Shown piece by piece: positions 54,950-63,468 of a stretch of 64,000 nucleotides of DNA (its first letter is position 1; each line of letters opens with the position of its first letter). The stretch is from Magnetospirillum moscoviense (GTDB taxonomy: Bacteria; Pseudomonadota; Alphaproteobacteria; Rhodospirillales; Magnetospirillaceae): NCBI RefSeq assembly GCF_001650635.1, contig NZ_LWQU01000196.1, positions 21,437 to 85,436 of the forward strand. The letters are read 5' to 3'. The translations under genes and the position numbers were made by a program. The notes beneath the pieces are model-generated. The model was given only the letters and a program-made list of their open reading frames with translations, did no database searches and was not told the origin of the DNA.

Positions 54950-55465
54950 ATGACATACAGATATCACACAGGCTTGGCTGAAGTTGGCTTGTTGGCTGAG
55001 GGAATTACCGGAGAATTGACCCCCGGCACCTCCCCAGGTGCCATGAAGTCAAAAGCGTGCAAGTTGATTGGAATACCGCAGGTGTGTGGTGCCCCATGGA
55101 TGTCCGTCGATCTTCGACTGGATGGCAATACCTTGACCATATCGGACGATGGTTCGTTTGATCGAATGGGTGCCATCCCCGAAGGGCCGCTATCCATCGA
55201 ACTAACCGCCATGTTCGACGAATTCTCGGGGGATTTTGACGGCTACGATATCGAATTGACCGGGATAGGAAGCGATGTCTTCGCCCTCGCAATTGGCATC
55301 GGCTTACGCATCACCCTTCGTGAACACAGGAAAGTTATAGATGGCCAGCACCGCTACACGGCTGTCGGCAATCTGATCACCCTCTCCCGTGACATAACAA
55401 TGTCCGAGGTCGTCGAGGCCCTCATCAACCCTCCACCTGTAACCGAAATGGTGCGGCGGCAATAG
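54950..55465 (+). CDS. Hypothetical protein
   Basis: 171 aa from ATG 54950 with GGAGG 8 bp upstream. MTYRYHTGLAEVGLLAEGIT; an acidic beta-rich middle (SLDLRLDGNTL-like, DDGSFDRMGAIPEGPLSIEL). Not recognised. Confidence 0.62.
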   Translation: MTYRYHTGLAEVGLLAEGITGELTPGTSPGAMKSKACKLIGIPQVCGAPWMSVDLRLDGNTLTISDDGSFDRMGAIPEGPLSIELTAMFDEFSGDFDGYDIELTGIGSDVFALAIGIGLRITLREHRKVIDGQHRYTAVGNLITLSRDITMSEVVEALINPPPVTEMVRRQ

Positions 55466-55473
55466 CCAACACG

Positions 55474-55659
55474 GTGACGGGTACGTGGTTGGGTCTTGGT
55501 CGTGACCCCATGCCGACAGGCAAACGATCACTGGGTGATGTAGCTCACCGTAGAGCGGTGACGAAAGTCGCAGGCGATGGGTCGTTCCCATCCATCACTC
55601 CCGATGGCGGCGTTGAACAGACGTGGCATGAAGCCCGTCGAAATCCGAATCAATCATGA
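55474..55659 (+). CDS. Doubtful small ORF
   Basis: 61 codons from a GTG (VTGTWLGLGRDPMPTGKRSL), no ribosome-binding site seen. It fills the 224-bp gap between two hypotheticals. A similar VTG(A)WL peptide is encoded at 53416-53493, which may be chance. Confidence 0.2.
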   Translation: MTGTWLGLGRDPMPTGKRSLGDVAHRRAVTKVAGDGSFPSITPDGGVEQTWHEARRNPNQS

Positions 55660-55689
55660 AGCGGAACACGCCTTCGAAAGAAGGAAATT

Positions 55690-56268
55690 ATGAAATCGAG
55701 AAGAAAAAGTACAACTAACTATCAGAATGCACCGAAAGCAGTTGCTATCGATGATCCGGCGTACACCCCGACAGCACTATTCTACGACATTGTGCTTTCG
55801 TCGGACAATGCGACGCTCTTCATGCCGAATGACAGCGTGGAATTCTCAGACGATGCCACTGAGCTTTACCTGCGGGAGTATTACGCTATCTTCGGCAGCG
55901 TACCGCAGATTTGGCACACTGTTTTTGCCAAGCTGATCCCGCTTAAGATCGCAAGCTGGGGCTACCTGAAGGCAGGAAAGCACCTGATCCCCATTCCGTT
56001 CGTGCCTAACCCTGAGACGGTGGAGCGGAGCGACAATGGGGCTTCCACCACCATGACCCCGAGCCAGTACGGTATCTTTGTTTCAGCCGTGGTTTTCAGC
56101 CAGTTGGCCGTTGCCCTCCAGCATGACCCGAACTTTCTGGCCCTCAGCTTCATCAATGGCCTGGATATTAACAAGGCCATTGACTGGTATCGCGGGTGCA
56201 TGAACGCCCTCTGGGCATTTGCCAAGGATGATCCGACCTGGACCGGCGTTGCCGACCAGTTGGATTGA
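55690..56268 (+). CDS. Hypothetical protein
   Basis: 192 aa, MKSRRKSTTNYQNAPKAVAI with GAAGGAAATT upstream. A Lys/Arg-rich N-terminus is followed by a globular, aromatic-rich domain (YLREYYAIFGSVPQIWHTVF; AIDWYRGCMNALWAFA). No recognised family. The stop is 5 bp before the HicA-like gene. Confidence 0.68.
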   Translation: MKSRRKSTTNYQNAPKAVAIDDPAYTPTALFYDIVLSSDNATLFMPNDSVEFSDDATELYLREYYAIFGSVPQIWHTVFAKLIPLKIASWGYLKAGKHLIPIPFVPNPETVERSDNGASTTMTPSQYGIFVSAVVFSQLAVALQHDPNFLALSFINGLDINKAIDWYRGCMNALWAFAKDDPTWTGVADQLD

Positions 56269-56273
56269 CCGCC

Positions 56274-56471
56274 ATGAAAAAATTCGAGCGTGAACTTCGC
56301 AAAGCCTATGGCGATGAGTGGGAGGTGAGCAGAACAGGGGGCGACCACTACCGTCTTGTCCACCGCGAGACCGGAATGATCTGTATTACGGCATCCACCC
56401 CTTCCAGTTGGCGGAACCAAAGGAAACTTCGATCCACGACACAGCGATTGCTCCGTAAGAAACCACATTGA
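56274..56471 (+). CDS. HicA/YcfA-like small protein
   Basis: 65 aa, MKKFERELRKAYGDEWEVSR then TGGDHYRLVHRETG, which matches the dsRBD-like HicA core with its catalytic His in a G-x-H-Y-R context. A HicB antitoxin is not adjacent; the next small protein is a zinc ribbon. It could be an orphan or a non-toxic relative. Confidence 0.5.
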   Translation: MKKFERELRKAYGDEWEVSRTGGDHYRLVHRETGMICITASTPSSWRNQRKLRSTTQRLLRKKPH

Positions 56472-56580
56472 CCTCCGCTCATTGAGGACGAACGGACTGA
56501 TGGTGCAGGCACCGGAATCTATGGTTCCTGCACCATTTCCGTCCCTGGGACACAAGACTGCACTCGCAGGATAAATAAAT

Positions 56581-56775
56581 ATGAAAGCGAGGTGCGTCAT
56601 GCAGGAGAAGCAAAATAACACTATCCTATTCCCGGAAATTATAGATATGAATCCGGATCATTACGCCAAGACATGCCCCGGATGCGGAGGCATCCATTAC
56701 CTTATAACACTCACCAACAAAATCATTTGCGACAATTGCTTATTACCAGTTGAGTTTACAGATAATGACATCTAA
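56581..56775 (+). CDS. Small zinc-ribbon protein
   Basis: 64 aa, MKARCVMQEKQNNTILFPEI. Two Cys pairs, CPGCGG (residues 32-37) and CDNC (50-53), form a rubredoxin-like zinc ribbon. AT-rich. Its end overlaps the next gene's start by 11 bp. Confidence 0.55.
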   Translation: MKARCVMQEKQNNTILFPEIIDMNPDHYAKTCPGCGGIHYLITLTNKIICDNCLLPVEFTDNDI

Positions 56776-57085
56776 AGCTGAACTCACCCTGGTTGCCGCC
56801 ATTGAGCGTCGATTAGCGGAACTGTCTTCCCGATACCCATCATCGATCATGCTGGCGGTCGATGACGAAGGGCGAGACTACCTGGACGCGGCCCTGATGG
56901 GGCGGCATGGGGAGGTGTTGCTTACCGATAACGGCGGCGGCGATCTGACTGAGATTCACTGGCAAACGGTCCTGCACCATATCGGCTACGTAGCCGTCAT
57001 CGTCTGGCTGAGTGATCCCCGAGACCTGGAATTGGTCAGGCAGGCGTGTCGTGAGGTGGAGCATCAACATCAACCATGCATCTGA
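56765..57085 (+). CDS. Hypothetical protein
   Basis: 106 aa from ATG 56765 (MTSKAELTLVAAIERRLAEL). Alpha/beta, with acidic SIMLAVDDEGRDYL and TVLHHIGYVAVIVW. Not recognised. The 3' end overlaps the integrase 3' end by about 50 bp on the opposite strand. Confidence 0.55.
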   Translation: MTSKAELTLVAAIERRLAELSSRYPSSIMLAVDDEGRDYLDAALMGRHGEVLLTDNGGGDLTEIHWQTVLHHIGYVAVIVWLSDPRDLELVRQACREVEHQHQPCI

Positions 57086-58634
57086 TCGTCGCAATAAAAG
57101 CCCTCAACTCAACGCTGTTATAAACATACTCCCCATGAAAGTTCCGGATTTCATTACCAATCCAGACATCATCCATAGTACGCCAGTTTTCACCCGCCTC
57201 TTCCCATATACGAATCATTTCACGAGCATCAGAAATAAATGGATTTACAGCCTCTCTTCTTACTTTTCTTCCAGCATCTTTAAAAATATCCGCCAAACCA
57301 ACATCAACAGTCCCCGCAAGGGCCTCTAAATTTTCTCGCAGATTAATATCAGATGCATAATGCTTTCTGATCTGAATCTCTGATGTCCCCATGTTTGCAG
57401 CAAGTTTATACAAATTAAATGGATTCATGTTGTGGATCATCCATTGGCAATATGAATGCCTCATGCTGCCAAGAGTGCGATACCCTCCTTTTCCATCACT
57501 CCAGAGCCCAGCTTTTTGCAGCAGCACCTGAACGCCGTCATTAATATGGCATGGCTTTAATGGATTGAATTCATTAGAAAATACATACTCAAGCGGGTCA
57601 TCCGTTTTTCTATGATCGACCATTTCTTTATATGTATTCATTATTTCAGATCGGCAAACAACTGATCGCACCGGCTTCAATTTTGATCTCACATTGCTAA
57701 TGTGCAATGTTTTTCCCAATTGAACTGGAATAACAGCAAGATCACCCCACTTAAGACTGTGAATTTCTGCAACACGCAACCCGGAATACAGAACAAATTC
57801 AAATGCACAAATAACCCTTCGCAATCGCCATTTGTGATATTCGCGTTTCTCAGCATTAATTCTTTTCTGCTGCAAATCGCATATAGCTTTAAATTGTTCA
57901 GATGTGATGGATGATCGCGGCGAATCCAGACGATCCGTGTAGACAGTTTTTGTCAGACTATGCTCTGTGCCAAAATGTGTTTTCGAAAATCGCAAAACTT
58001 CATTAATGGTCATTGCGTATTGATTAATCGTGTTTCTGTTTGAAACACCGAGCTTTCGCCTCGTTGTCTCCTGAATACGCCCATTCTTTACAAAACTTAG
58101 CTTGCTAATATTTTTTCCAGGCCCCTCAGTCCAGTATGTTGCGAAATGAGTTTTTGCCTTTCTAATGTCATCATCACTTATATCCTTAATTGCCTTGTCA
58201 GCGAATAAAGGGATCAAATACGACCGTATGTGATTAATTTTCTTTCCAAGAGTTTGTGGGTGCCGCAGACGATCACCGTTTGGGGCACGCTCTCCATATT
58301 TTTTACGTGCCTTCAATTCCGCCTCAAGCTCTTCAGCTAATTTATTGGCGACAATACGGAAGGTCACATCCTTCCGGGGTTTTCCGCTGCTGATTCTCGT
58401 CTGTAACTTAATAAATTCAGCTTGGGCCTTTCTTCGAGCCTCTGCCTCATCAGCGGTACCTGTGGTCAGCCGAACCGGGACTCGCTCCCCTGGCCTCCTG
58501 AAAAGGCAGTACCAGCGAGCCCCACGCCAATATAATTGCTGAGTTCCCTCTGACACGGGCGTAAAATTGAGCGGGATCTGGTCCCTGTGCTGCACTGTGT
58601 CCGTTGATTTTTCAGCGTTTTTCGTGTGTCGCAT
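57036..58634 (-). CDS. int: Tyrosine-family site-specific integrase of the island
   Basis: 532 aa from ATG 58634 (MRHTKNAEKSTDTVQHRDQI); ATG 58649 is possible. An N-terminal DUF6538-like/arm-binding part (QLYWRGARWYCLFRRPGE) and a core-binding domain precede the catalytic domain: Arg in LYSGLRVAEIHSLKWGDL, box II GSMRHSYCQWMI and the nucleophile Tyr in IQIRKHYASD. It catalyses integration into radC. AT-rich. The 18-bp terminal repeat covers its start, so occupancy could repress int. Confidence 0.93.
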   Translation of the reverse strand: MRHTKNAEKSTDTVQHRDQIPLNFTPVSEGTQQLYWRGARWYCLFRRPGERVPVRLTTGTADEAEARRKAQAEFIKLQTRISSGKPRKDVTFRIVANKLAEELEAELKARKKYGERAPNGDRLRHPQTLGKKINHIRSYLIPLFADKAIKDISDDDIRKAKTHFATYWTEGPGKNISKLSFVKNGRIQETTRRKLGVSNRNTINQYAMTINEVLRFSKTHFGTEHSLTKTVYTDRLDSPRSSITSEQFKAICDLQQKRINAEKREYHKWRLRRVICAFEFVLYSGLRVAEIHSLKWGDLAVIPVQLGKTLHISNVRSKLKPVRSVVCRSEIMNTYKEMVDHRKTDDPLEYVFSNEFNPLKPCHINDGVQVLLQKAGLWSDGKGGYRTLGSMRHSYCQWMIHNMNPFNLYKLAANMGTSEIQIRKHYASDINLRENLEALAGTVDVGLADIFKDAGRKVRREAVNPFISDAREMIRIWEEAGENWRTMDDVWIGNEIRNFHGEYVYNSVELRAFIATIRCMVDVDAPPHDTPA

Positions 58635-58640
58635 TTGTGT
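58623..58640 (+). repeat. 18-bp terminal direct repeat, right copy
   Basis: CGTGTGTCGCATTTGTGT, identical to 17660-17677. It spans the integrase start codon (58632-58634). Confidence 0.7.
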
Positions 58641-58800
58641 TTTTGCCACCCAATGGATGACGAATCATACAGGGTGGACTGGCAGGTTTCAACGGCATCA
58701 CGTCGCAACATTTTGGGTGTTTGACGAATAAATACCGTAAATATGGTAAGCATTGGTTTTTTTGATCTGAACGCTGAAATATTAGGTCACCGGCAAACGA

Positions 58801-58807
58801 CACAACC
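58801..58807 (+). repeat. attR core (CACAACC)
   Basis: Right copy of the 7-bp core; these bases are the codons His-Asn of the RadC motif HNHPSGD. Confidence 0.75.
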
Positions 58808-58959
58808 ATCCCAGCGGCGACCCGACGCCGTCGAAGGCCGACATCGACATGACCCGCCAGGTCAGGGACGCCTTGAAGGCGGTCGGCATCGCCCTGCACG
58901 ACCATCTGATTATCGGCCGCAAGGGCCATAACAGTTTCAAGAGCATGGGGCTGTTGTGA
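58801..58959 (+). pseudogene. radC: RadC 3' fragment with the JAMM catalytic motif
   Basis: 52 codons in frame, [20 protein letters not shown] to FKSMGLL and TGA. It contains the His-x-His...Asp metal site that the 5' fragment lacks but has no start codon of its own. Its TGA overlaps the GTG of parA, as in the intact operon. Confidence 0.93.
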
Positions 58960-60029
58960 GCGGCACCGACATCGCCGCCCCGGCCCTGCCGCCGATCATC
59001 GCCGTGTTCAACCACAAGGGCGGCGTCGCCAAGACCACCACCGCCGCCAACCTGGCCACCTGCCTGGCCGCCTTCGGGCTGAAGGTGGTGCTGATCGATC
59101 TGGACGCCCAGGGCAACGCCACCGCCGGGTTCGGCGTGCTGCCGCTGCCGGCGGTCGGGTCCTATGACGTGCTGCTGGGCAATTCGGAAATCGAGCCGGT
59201 GCTCGCGGCCTCGGGCTTTCCGGGCCTCAGCCTGCTGCCGGCCACCACTGACCTGCGCCTGGCCGAACTGCAACTGGCGACCGACGAACATTCGCACCTG
59301 CAATTGCGCAAGTCGCTGACCGAACACCATCTGTCGCGATGGGCCGACATCGCGGTGATCGATTGCCCGCCATCCCTGGGCATGGTCACCGCCAACGCCC
59401 TGACCGCGGCCAGCCACGTGGTGATTCCGGCCAGGCCCGACCCCTATACCCACGAAGGCCTGGTCAATACCTGGCACGAGATCAAGCGGCTGAAGGAAAC
59501 CGTCAATTCCCGGCTGACGGTGGCCGGCATCCTGCTGACCATGGTGACCGGCGATGCCACCGAAACCGACGTGGCCCGCACCATGCGGGCCGAGTTCGGC
59601 GACATGGTCTACAAGGTCATGGTCGAGACCGACCCCAAGGTGGTCGAGGCGGCGCAGGCCGGCGTGCCGGTGGTGGTGCTGGACCCCGACGGCGGCTCGG
59701 GCCGGGCCTATGTGGCGGCGACGTTGGAGCTTCTGACCCGCCTGGCCGCCGGCCAGCCCTTGCCCGACGGCTTCAACCAGGACAGCGTGCTGAACACCTT
59801 GCGCGACTGGCGGGCGCGTCTGCCGGCCCTGCAGCGGCGCCCCACCGAGTCCGAGGCATGGGCCGCCGTACCGAAGGCCTGGGACGATGCCGAGCCGCAC
59901 GACGATTGGACGCCCGAGCGCCTGACCCCGGCCGAGCCGGCGCGGAAGTTCACCATGGGCTGGCTGGCCGGCGCCTTTTTGGCCGGCCTGGCCCTGGGGG
60001 CCGGACTGGCGCTGACTATTGCAGGGTGA
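58956..60029 (+). CDS. ParA/Soj-family ATPase with C-terminal membrane segment
   Basis: 357 aa from GTG 58956. Deviant Walker [17 protein letters not shown] (residues about 20-35), [13 protein letters not shown] and [18 protein letters not shown] define a ParA/MinD-type ATPase. Unusually, the last 24 residues ([20 protein letters not shown]) form a membrane helix. No ParB follows. It was the last gene of the wHTH-radC-parA operon, so the island may have cut it off from its promoter. Confidence 0.88.
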   Translation: MSGTDIAAPALPPIIAVFNHKGGVAKTTTAANLATCLAAFGLKVVLIDLDAQGNATAGFGVLPLPAVGSYDVLLGNSEIEPVLAASGFPGLSLLPATTDLRLAELQLATDEHSHLQLRKSLTEHHLSRWADIAVIDCPPSLGMVTANALTAASHVVIPARPDPYTHEGLVNTWHEIKRLKETVNSRLTVAGILLTMVTGDATETDVARTMRAEFGDMVYKVMVETDPKVVEAAQAGVPVVVLDPDGGSGRAYVAATLELLTRLAAGQPLPDGFNQDSVLNTLRDWRARLPALQRRPTESEAWAAVPKAWDDAEPHDDWTPERLTPAEPARKFTMGWLAGAFLAGLALGAGLALTIAG

Positions 60030-60318
60030 AGTATTTGTGCAGCTTGCTGATGCTGATCAGCTTGGCGACCTGACCGGACGCGCCCTTCAGGACCAGTTCG
60101 GTCTCGGTCTGCTGGGCGGCGTCGCGCACGATCAGCAGCATGCCCAGGGCCGACGAATCGACGAATTCCACCTTCTCCAGGTCGAAGACGGTGATTTTCG
60201 GGCGGTCGGTATTGATGCGGGCCAGGATGTCGCGGAACCCCTTATAGTCCGAATGAGTCATGCGGCCGGAGACATGGATGGTCAGGGCTTTGTCCCGACC
60301 TTCGAAGGCATAGTCCAT
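60016..60318 (-). CDS. STAS-domain anti-sigma-factor antagonist
   Basis: 100 aa from ATG 60318 (MDYAFEGRDKALTIHVSGRM). The STAS core ITVFDLEKVEFVDSSALGML contains the phosphorylatable Ser. It belongs to the SpoIIAA/RsbV type that captures a cognate anti-sigma kinase. Divergent from the kinase gene at 60459; convergent with parA, overlapping by 14 bp. Confidence 0.9.
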   Translation of the reverse strand: MDYAFEGRDKALTIHVSGRMTHSDYKGFRDILARINTDRPKITVFDLEKVEFVDSSALGMLLIVRDAAQQTETELVLKGASGQVAKLISISKLHKYFTLQ

Positions 60319-60458
60319 GGCTTGGGCTCCATCCTGCGGTCTGCTGGAATTCTGTTCGCGGGTGCGAACGTCCATGTCATATTAGCGGCTTGCCACGCAT
60401 GACGACAGTCGGAAAAAGCGTCAATCGTGTGACGATTAATGACACCGCAAGGATCCAA

Positions 60459-61160
60459 ATGCCTCGCCTGTTGTTCGAGGAGTGTAGTTCAGCCGAACTG
60501 GCGACCGTGCTGCCGGGGCGTTTGAATCGCCATGAAAATGATGCAGGCGAAATCTTGGTTAAGGCCGACTTCCAAGAGGACGATATTGTCCGCGCGTTGC
60601 GGGCTCCCTTTCGCGGTGGCATTCAACTCGCGGCTGATGGCGAATCCCGGCTGGGCGAGTACTTTCTTGGTCACCTGAGAGACGGCGGGATCGGCTTGTC
60701 GCTCAGCACCGGGGCCGCCTACGATGCCGATGTCGCCGGCCGGTTCGTCCAGGCGCTGTGGCGCCGTGCTGCGGCCGGTCCGGCCGACGAGGCCATCTGC
60801 CTGGCGGTGCACGAGGCCTTGGCCAATGCGCTGGTGCACGGCAATCTTGAAGTCCCGCGGCTGGACGAGGATCTGGACGCCTTCCTGGGTCATTGCGAAT
60901 TGCTGGAAGAGGCGAAGAACGACCCGGCCCGCTGGGGGCGGCGGATCGAAATTTCCGGCATCGGCAAGAACGGCGCCGTCGAGGTCGCCATCCAGGACCA
61001 GGGGCTTGGGTATCAGGTTCACGGCCCGGAGACCGGCAAGGCCGGGCATCGCCTGCATGGCCTGGAACTGATCCACGCCTGCGCCTCGACTGTCCGGGTC
61101 GAGGATGGCGGTCGCTGCCTGGTCCTGGTCTTTCCCATGCAAAGGAGCGATGAATCGTGA
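60459..61160 (+). CDS. RsbW-like histidine-kinase-type ATPase (anti-sigma switch kinase)
   Basis: 233 aa from ATG 60459 with AAGGAT upstream. An N-terminal variable domain is followed by a GHKL ATPase: N-box CLAVHEALANALVHGN (about residue 115) and G1-box AIQDQGLGY. Expected to phosphorylate the divergent STAS protein. Its TGA overlaps the GTG of the PP2C gene. Confidence 0.85.
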   Translation: MPRLLFEECSSAELATVLPGRLNRHENDAGEILVKADFQEDDIVRALRAPFRGGIQLAADGESRLGEYFLGHLRDGGIGLSLSTGAAYDADVAGRFVQALWRRAAAGPADEAICLAVHEALANALVHGNLEVPRLDEDLDAFLGHCELLEEAKNDPARWGRRIEISGIGKNGAVEVAIQDQGLGYQVHGPETGKAGHRLHGLELIHACASTVRVEDGGRCLVLVFPMQRSDES

Positions 61161-62296
61161 CTCTGTCGGATTGCCGCGTCCTGATCGTCGATGATCATGC
61201 CCACAATCGCGCCTTGCTGGCCGCCCTGCTGGAAGGGCTGTCGATCACCTTGGTCGAACAGGCCGCCAACGGGATCGAAGGGTTGGAAAAGGTGGCCCGT
61301 CGCCGCCCCGACCTGATCTTGCTGGATGTGATGATGCCCGGCATGGACGGCTATGAAATGTGCCGCAAGCTGCGCCAGACCTATTCCCATTCCGATCTGC
61401 CGGTGATCTTCGTCACCGCCTTGGACAGCCCCGATGAACGCTCGGCCTGTTTTGCCGCCGGTGGCACCGACATGGTCGCCAAGCCGATCAACGGGCCGGA
61501 AATCGCCTCGCGCGTCGGGGTTCATCTGGAAAACCGCATCCTGCTGGACCGGCTGCGCGCCTTCCAGGAACGCCTGTCGCTGGAACTCGAGGCGGCCCGC
61601 GCCATCCAGGAAAACCTGACCCCCGGCCAGGCCGAGCTCAACCGGGTCGGCGCCGCCACCGGCACGGTGATCCAGGCCCATGCCGAGACCAGTTCCGAAC
61701 TGGGCGGCGATTTCTGGAGCGTGCGTGACGACGGCGACGGCCATGTGGTGGTGCTGCTGGCCGATTTCGCCGGGCACGGGGTGGCCCCGGCCTTGAACGT
61801 CATCCGCCTGCACACCTTGTTCGGGCGGATTGCCGCCGCGGCGGCCCCGCACGAGGCGATGGTGGCCCTGAACGCCGAATTGAAGGCCTTGCTGCCGGTC
61901 GGCCAGTACGCCACCGCCCTTTACGGCATTTTCGACGCCCGGCGCGGCCGCTTCAGTTTCGCCGGCGCCGCCGCGCCGCCCTTCTGGATCGTCCAGAACG
62001 GCCAGGCCCGCTATATCGAGGCCTCCGGCCCACCGCTGGGCGCCTTCCAGGACGCCGAATACGAGACGCAGACCGTCGAGATCGGGCCGGACGCCCAATT
62101 GTTCCTGCACAGCGACGCGCTGATGGAAAGCCAGGTCGATGGCGCCGACATCGCCGACGAGCAGGTCCTGGCCGCCTGGCTGGTCGAGGATGCTGGCTCG
62201 GGTTCGTTGCCCCGGGCTTTGGCGGCGCGCTTCCACCGCCTGCTGCCGGGGCCGCCGCCCGACGATTTGACGATGATTTCCATCGGAGCTCGATGA
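61157..62296 (+). CDS. Response regulator with PP2C (SpoIIE/RsbU) phosphatase output
   Basis: 379 aa from GTG 61157, with AAAGGAG upstream. The receiver domain is complete: VDDHAHN, phospho-acceptor Asp in LILLDVMMPGMDGYE, IFVTA and Lys in VAKPING. A linker coil leads to a PP2C domain with SSELGGDFWSV and LLADFAGHGVAPAL. It would dephosphorylate the STAS protein on signal, completing a partner-switching module with the two genes before it. Confidence 0.92.
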   Translation: MTLSDCRVLIVDDHAHNRALLAALLEGLSITLVEQAANGIEGLEKVARRRPDLILLDVMMPGMDGYEMCRKLRQTYSHSDLPVIFVTALDSPDERSACFAAGGTDMVAKPINGPEIASRVGVHLENRILLDRLRAFQERLSLELEAARAIQENLTPGQAELNRVGAATGTVIQAHAETSSELGGDFWSVRDDGDGHVVVLLADFAGHGVAPALNVIRLHTLFGRIAAAAAPHEAMVALNAELKALLPVGQYATALYGIFDARRGRFSFAGAAAPPFWIVQNGQARYIEASGPPLGAFQDAEYETQTVEIGPDAQLFLHSDALMESQVDGADIADEQVLAAWLVEDAGSGSLPRALAARFHRLLPGPPPDDLTMISIGAR

Positions 62297-62327
62297 TTTC
62301 GATCTGAAATCATCAAGCTTGAACGAC

Positions 62328-62357
62328 AAAGGCCGGACCATCGCTGGTCCAGCCTTT
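62328..62357. terminator. Bidirectional Rho-independent terminator
   Basis: AAAGGC-C-GGACCA pairs with TGGTCC-A-GCCTTTT around TCGC, between the PP2C gene and the convergent rhodanese gene. A second hairpin, GATGATTTC/GAAATCATC (62292-62314), overlaps the PP2C stop. Confidence 0.75.
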
Positions 62358-62385
62358 TCATGGCTGCGCGTGAAAGGGTTTGCGC

Positions 62386-62721
62386 CTAGTCCTGGCGGAT
62401 GGTGGCGAGGCCGGCATCCTTCCAGGCGTTCAGGCCGCCCTTCATGTGGATGGCCCAGCCCTGGCCGGACGAGATCAGCTTGTTGGCGATGGCCGCCGAG
62501 CGCACGCCGCCCAGGCACGAGATGATCACCTTGCGGCCGGGGAAGGTGGGCCAGGTCGCGAGCTCGAAATCGCTCATCGGCGACAGCACCGAGCCGGGGA
62601 TGCTTTCCTCGGCGAATTCTTCTTCTTCGCGCACATCGACCAGCACGGCCTCGCCGGCATCCAGCATCGCCTTGACGGTGGCGGGGTCCAGTTCGATCAG
62701 GCCGGAATTCACGATGCTCAT
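62386..62721 (-). CDS. Single-domain rhodanese (sulfurtransferase)
   Basis: 111 aa, MSIVNSGLIELDPATVKAML; LVDVREEEEFAEESIPGS and the active-site loop SCLGGVRS with the catalytic Cys (about residue 71) and HMKGGLNAWKDAG. GlpE-like in size. Complete. Confidence 0.92.
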   Translation of the reverse strand: MSIVNSGLIELDPATVKAMLDAGEAVLVDVREEEEFAEESIPGSVLSPMSDFELATWPTFPGRKVIISCLGGVRSAAIANKLISSGQGWAIHMKGGLNAWKDAGLATIRQD

Positions 62722-62883
62722 GATGTGCGCTCCTTAATTTCACGTCGCGCATTATCTATATCGCACTGCGGCGAGTGATTTCAACACAAAAAGACAGTGT
62801 GAAAATAGATTTATGCGCAAAAGAACAGTGAAAAGGTGTTGAAATCAGGAGACACCATTGCCGACCGGGGGCGGTCGGGCGGT

Positions 62884-63231
62884 TCAGTCGACCAGGCGGG
62901 CGAAGTTTCTGACGTTATTGATCAGGATGTGCAGCAGGCGGGTGACGAAGGGATCGACCCCGGCCAGCTTGGAATCGACCAGCATCTTGGGCAGGACGAT
63001 GACGTTGACGTTGGTTTTGGCGGTGGCGGTGGCCATGCGCGGCGCGCCATCGATCAGGGCCATCTCGCCGAAGATGGCGCCATCGTTCAGATCGGCGATC
63101 TTGGTCCGCCCGCGCGACAATTCGACGGTGCCGGTTTGGACGATATAGGCGACCGAGCCGTGGTCGCCTTCCTTGAAGATCACCTCGCCGGCCCCGAACG
63201 AGCGGCGATCGAGAACCGGGCCATGGGCCAT
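62884..63231 (-). CDS. Cyclic-nucleotide-binding-domain protein
   Basis: 115 aa. One CNMP domain: AGEVIFKEGDHGSVAYIVQ, then the phosphate-binding cassette FGEMALIDGAPRMATA. There is no C-terminal HTH, so it is not a Crp regulator but a stand-alone sensor domain. Start MAHGPVLDRRSF. Confidence 0.88.
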   Translation of the reverse strand: MAHGPVLDRRSFGAGEVIFKEGDHGSVAYIVQTGTVELSRGRTKIADLNDGAIFGEMALIDGAPRMATATAKTNVNVIVLPKMLVDSKLAGVDPFVTRLLHILINNVRNFARLVD

Positions 63232-63468
63232 GAATTCATCCGATCATTGATGGGTGGCTGCCATGATAGGGGCAAACCGGGCGGGCGTCACTCATGCTTG
63301 ATGGGACCTGCCGCCCTACCCTATGCGAATCGAAGTTGCATGTCGCCACGATTGAGGCCGTTAGCTTCCGGGGGCTGGAATTGTCGGGCCTGTACCTAGT
63401 CAGGCGTTTGACAACCAATCGTATATAAGAGAGGCTTGGGGCAGCCATTGGCTTTGGAGGAAATGACG

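Larger units (their letters stand above)
17595..58807. mobile_element. 41-kb integrative genomic island in radC, carrying type 1 BREX
   Basis: Both ends fall in the same radC codons and share the 7-bp core CACAACC (17595-17601 and 58801-58807); removing the interval restores an uninterrupted radC frame. A tyrosine integrase reads inward at the right end. Base composition inside is lower and very uneven compared with the flanks. Cargo is regulators, umuDC, DNA methyltransferase, resolvase, a replication-type helicase/primase, BREX and many hypotheticals. No relaxase, type IV secretion or virion genes were recognised, so it appears to be an integrative element that needs help to move, or an immobile remnant. 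Confidence 0.9.

Noticed and set aside
53416..55659. Short peptides encoding VTG(A/T)WL at 53416-53493 and 55474-55659 as a repeated gene remnant
   Set aside because: Similarity is limited to about seven residues and is not supported at the DNA level.
17595..58807. Conjugation genes, phage structural genes, IS transposases, CRISPR arrays or tRNA genes on the island
   Set aside because: Looked for relaxase, VirB/TraG, capsid/terminase and DDE signatures, regularly spaced repeats and a tRNA at the junctions; none was seen.
63408..63440. TTGACA with TATATA near 63408-63430 as a sigma-70 promoter for the hypothetical gene
   Set aside because: The spacing between the boxes is about 8-10 bp, too short for a standard promoter.
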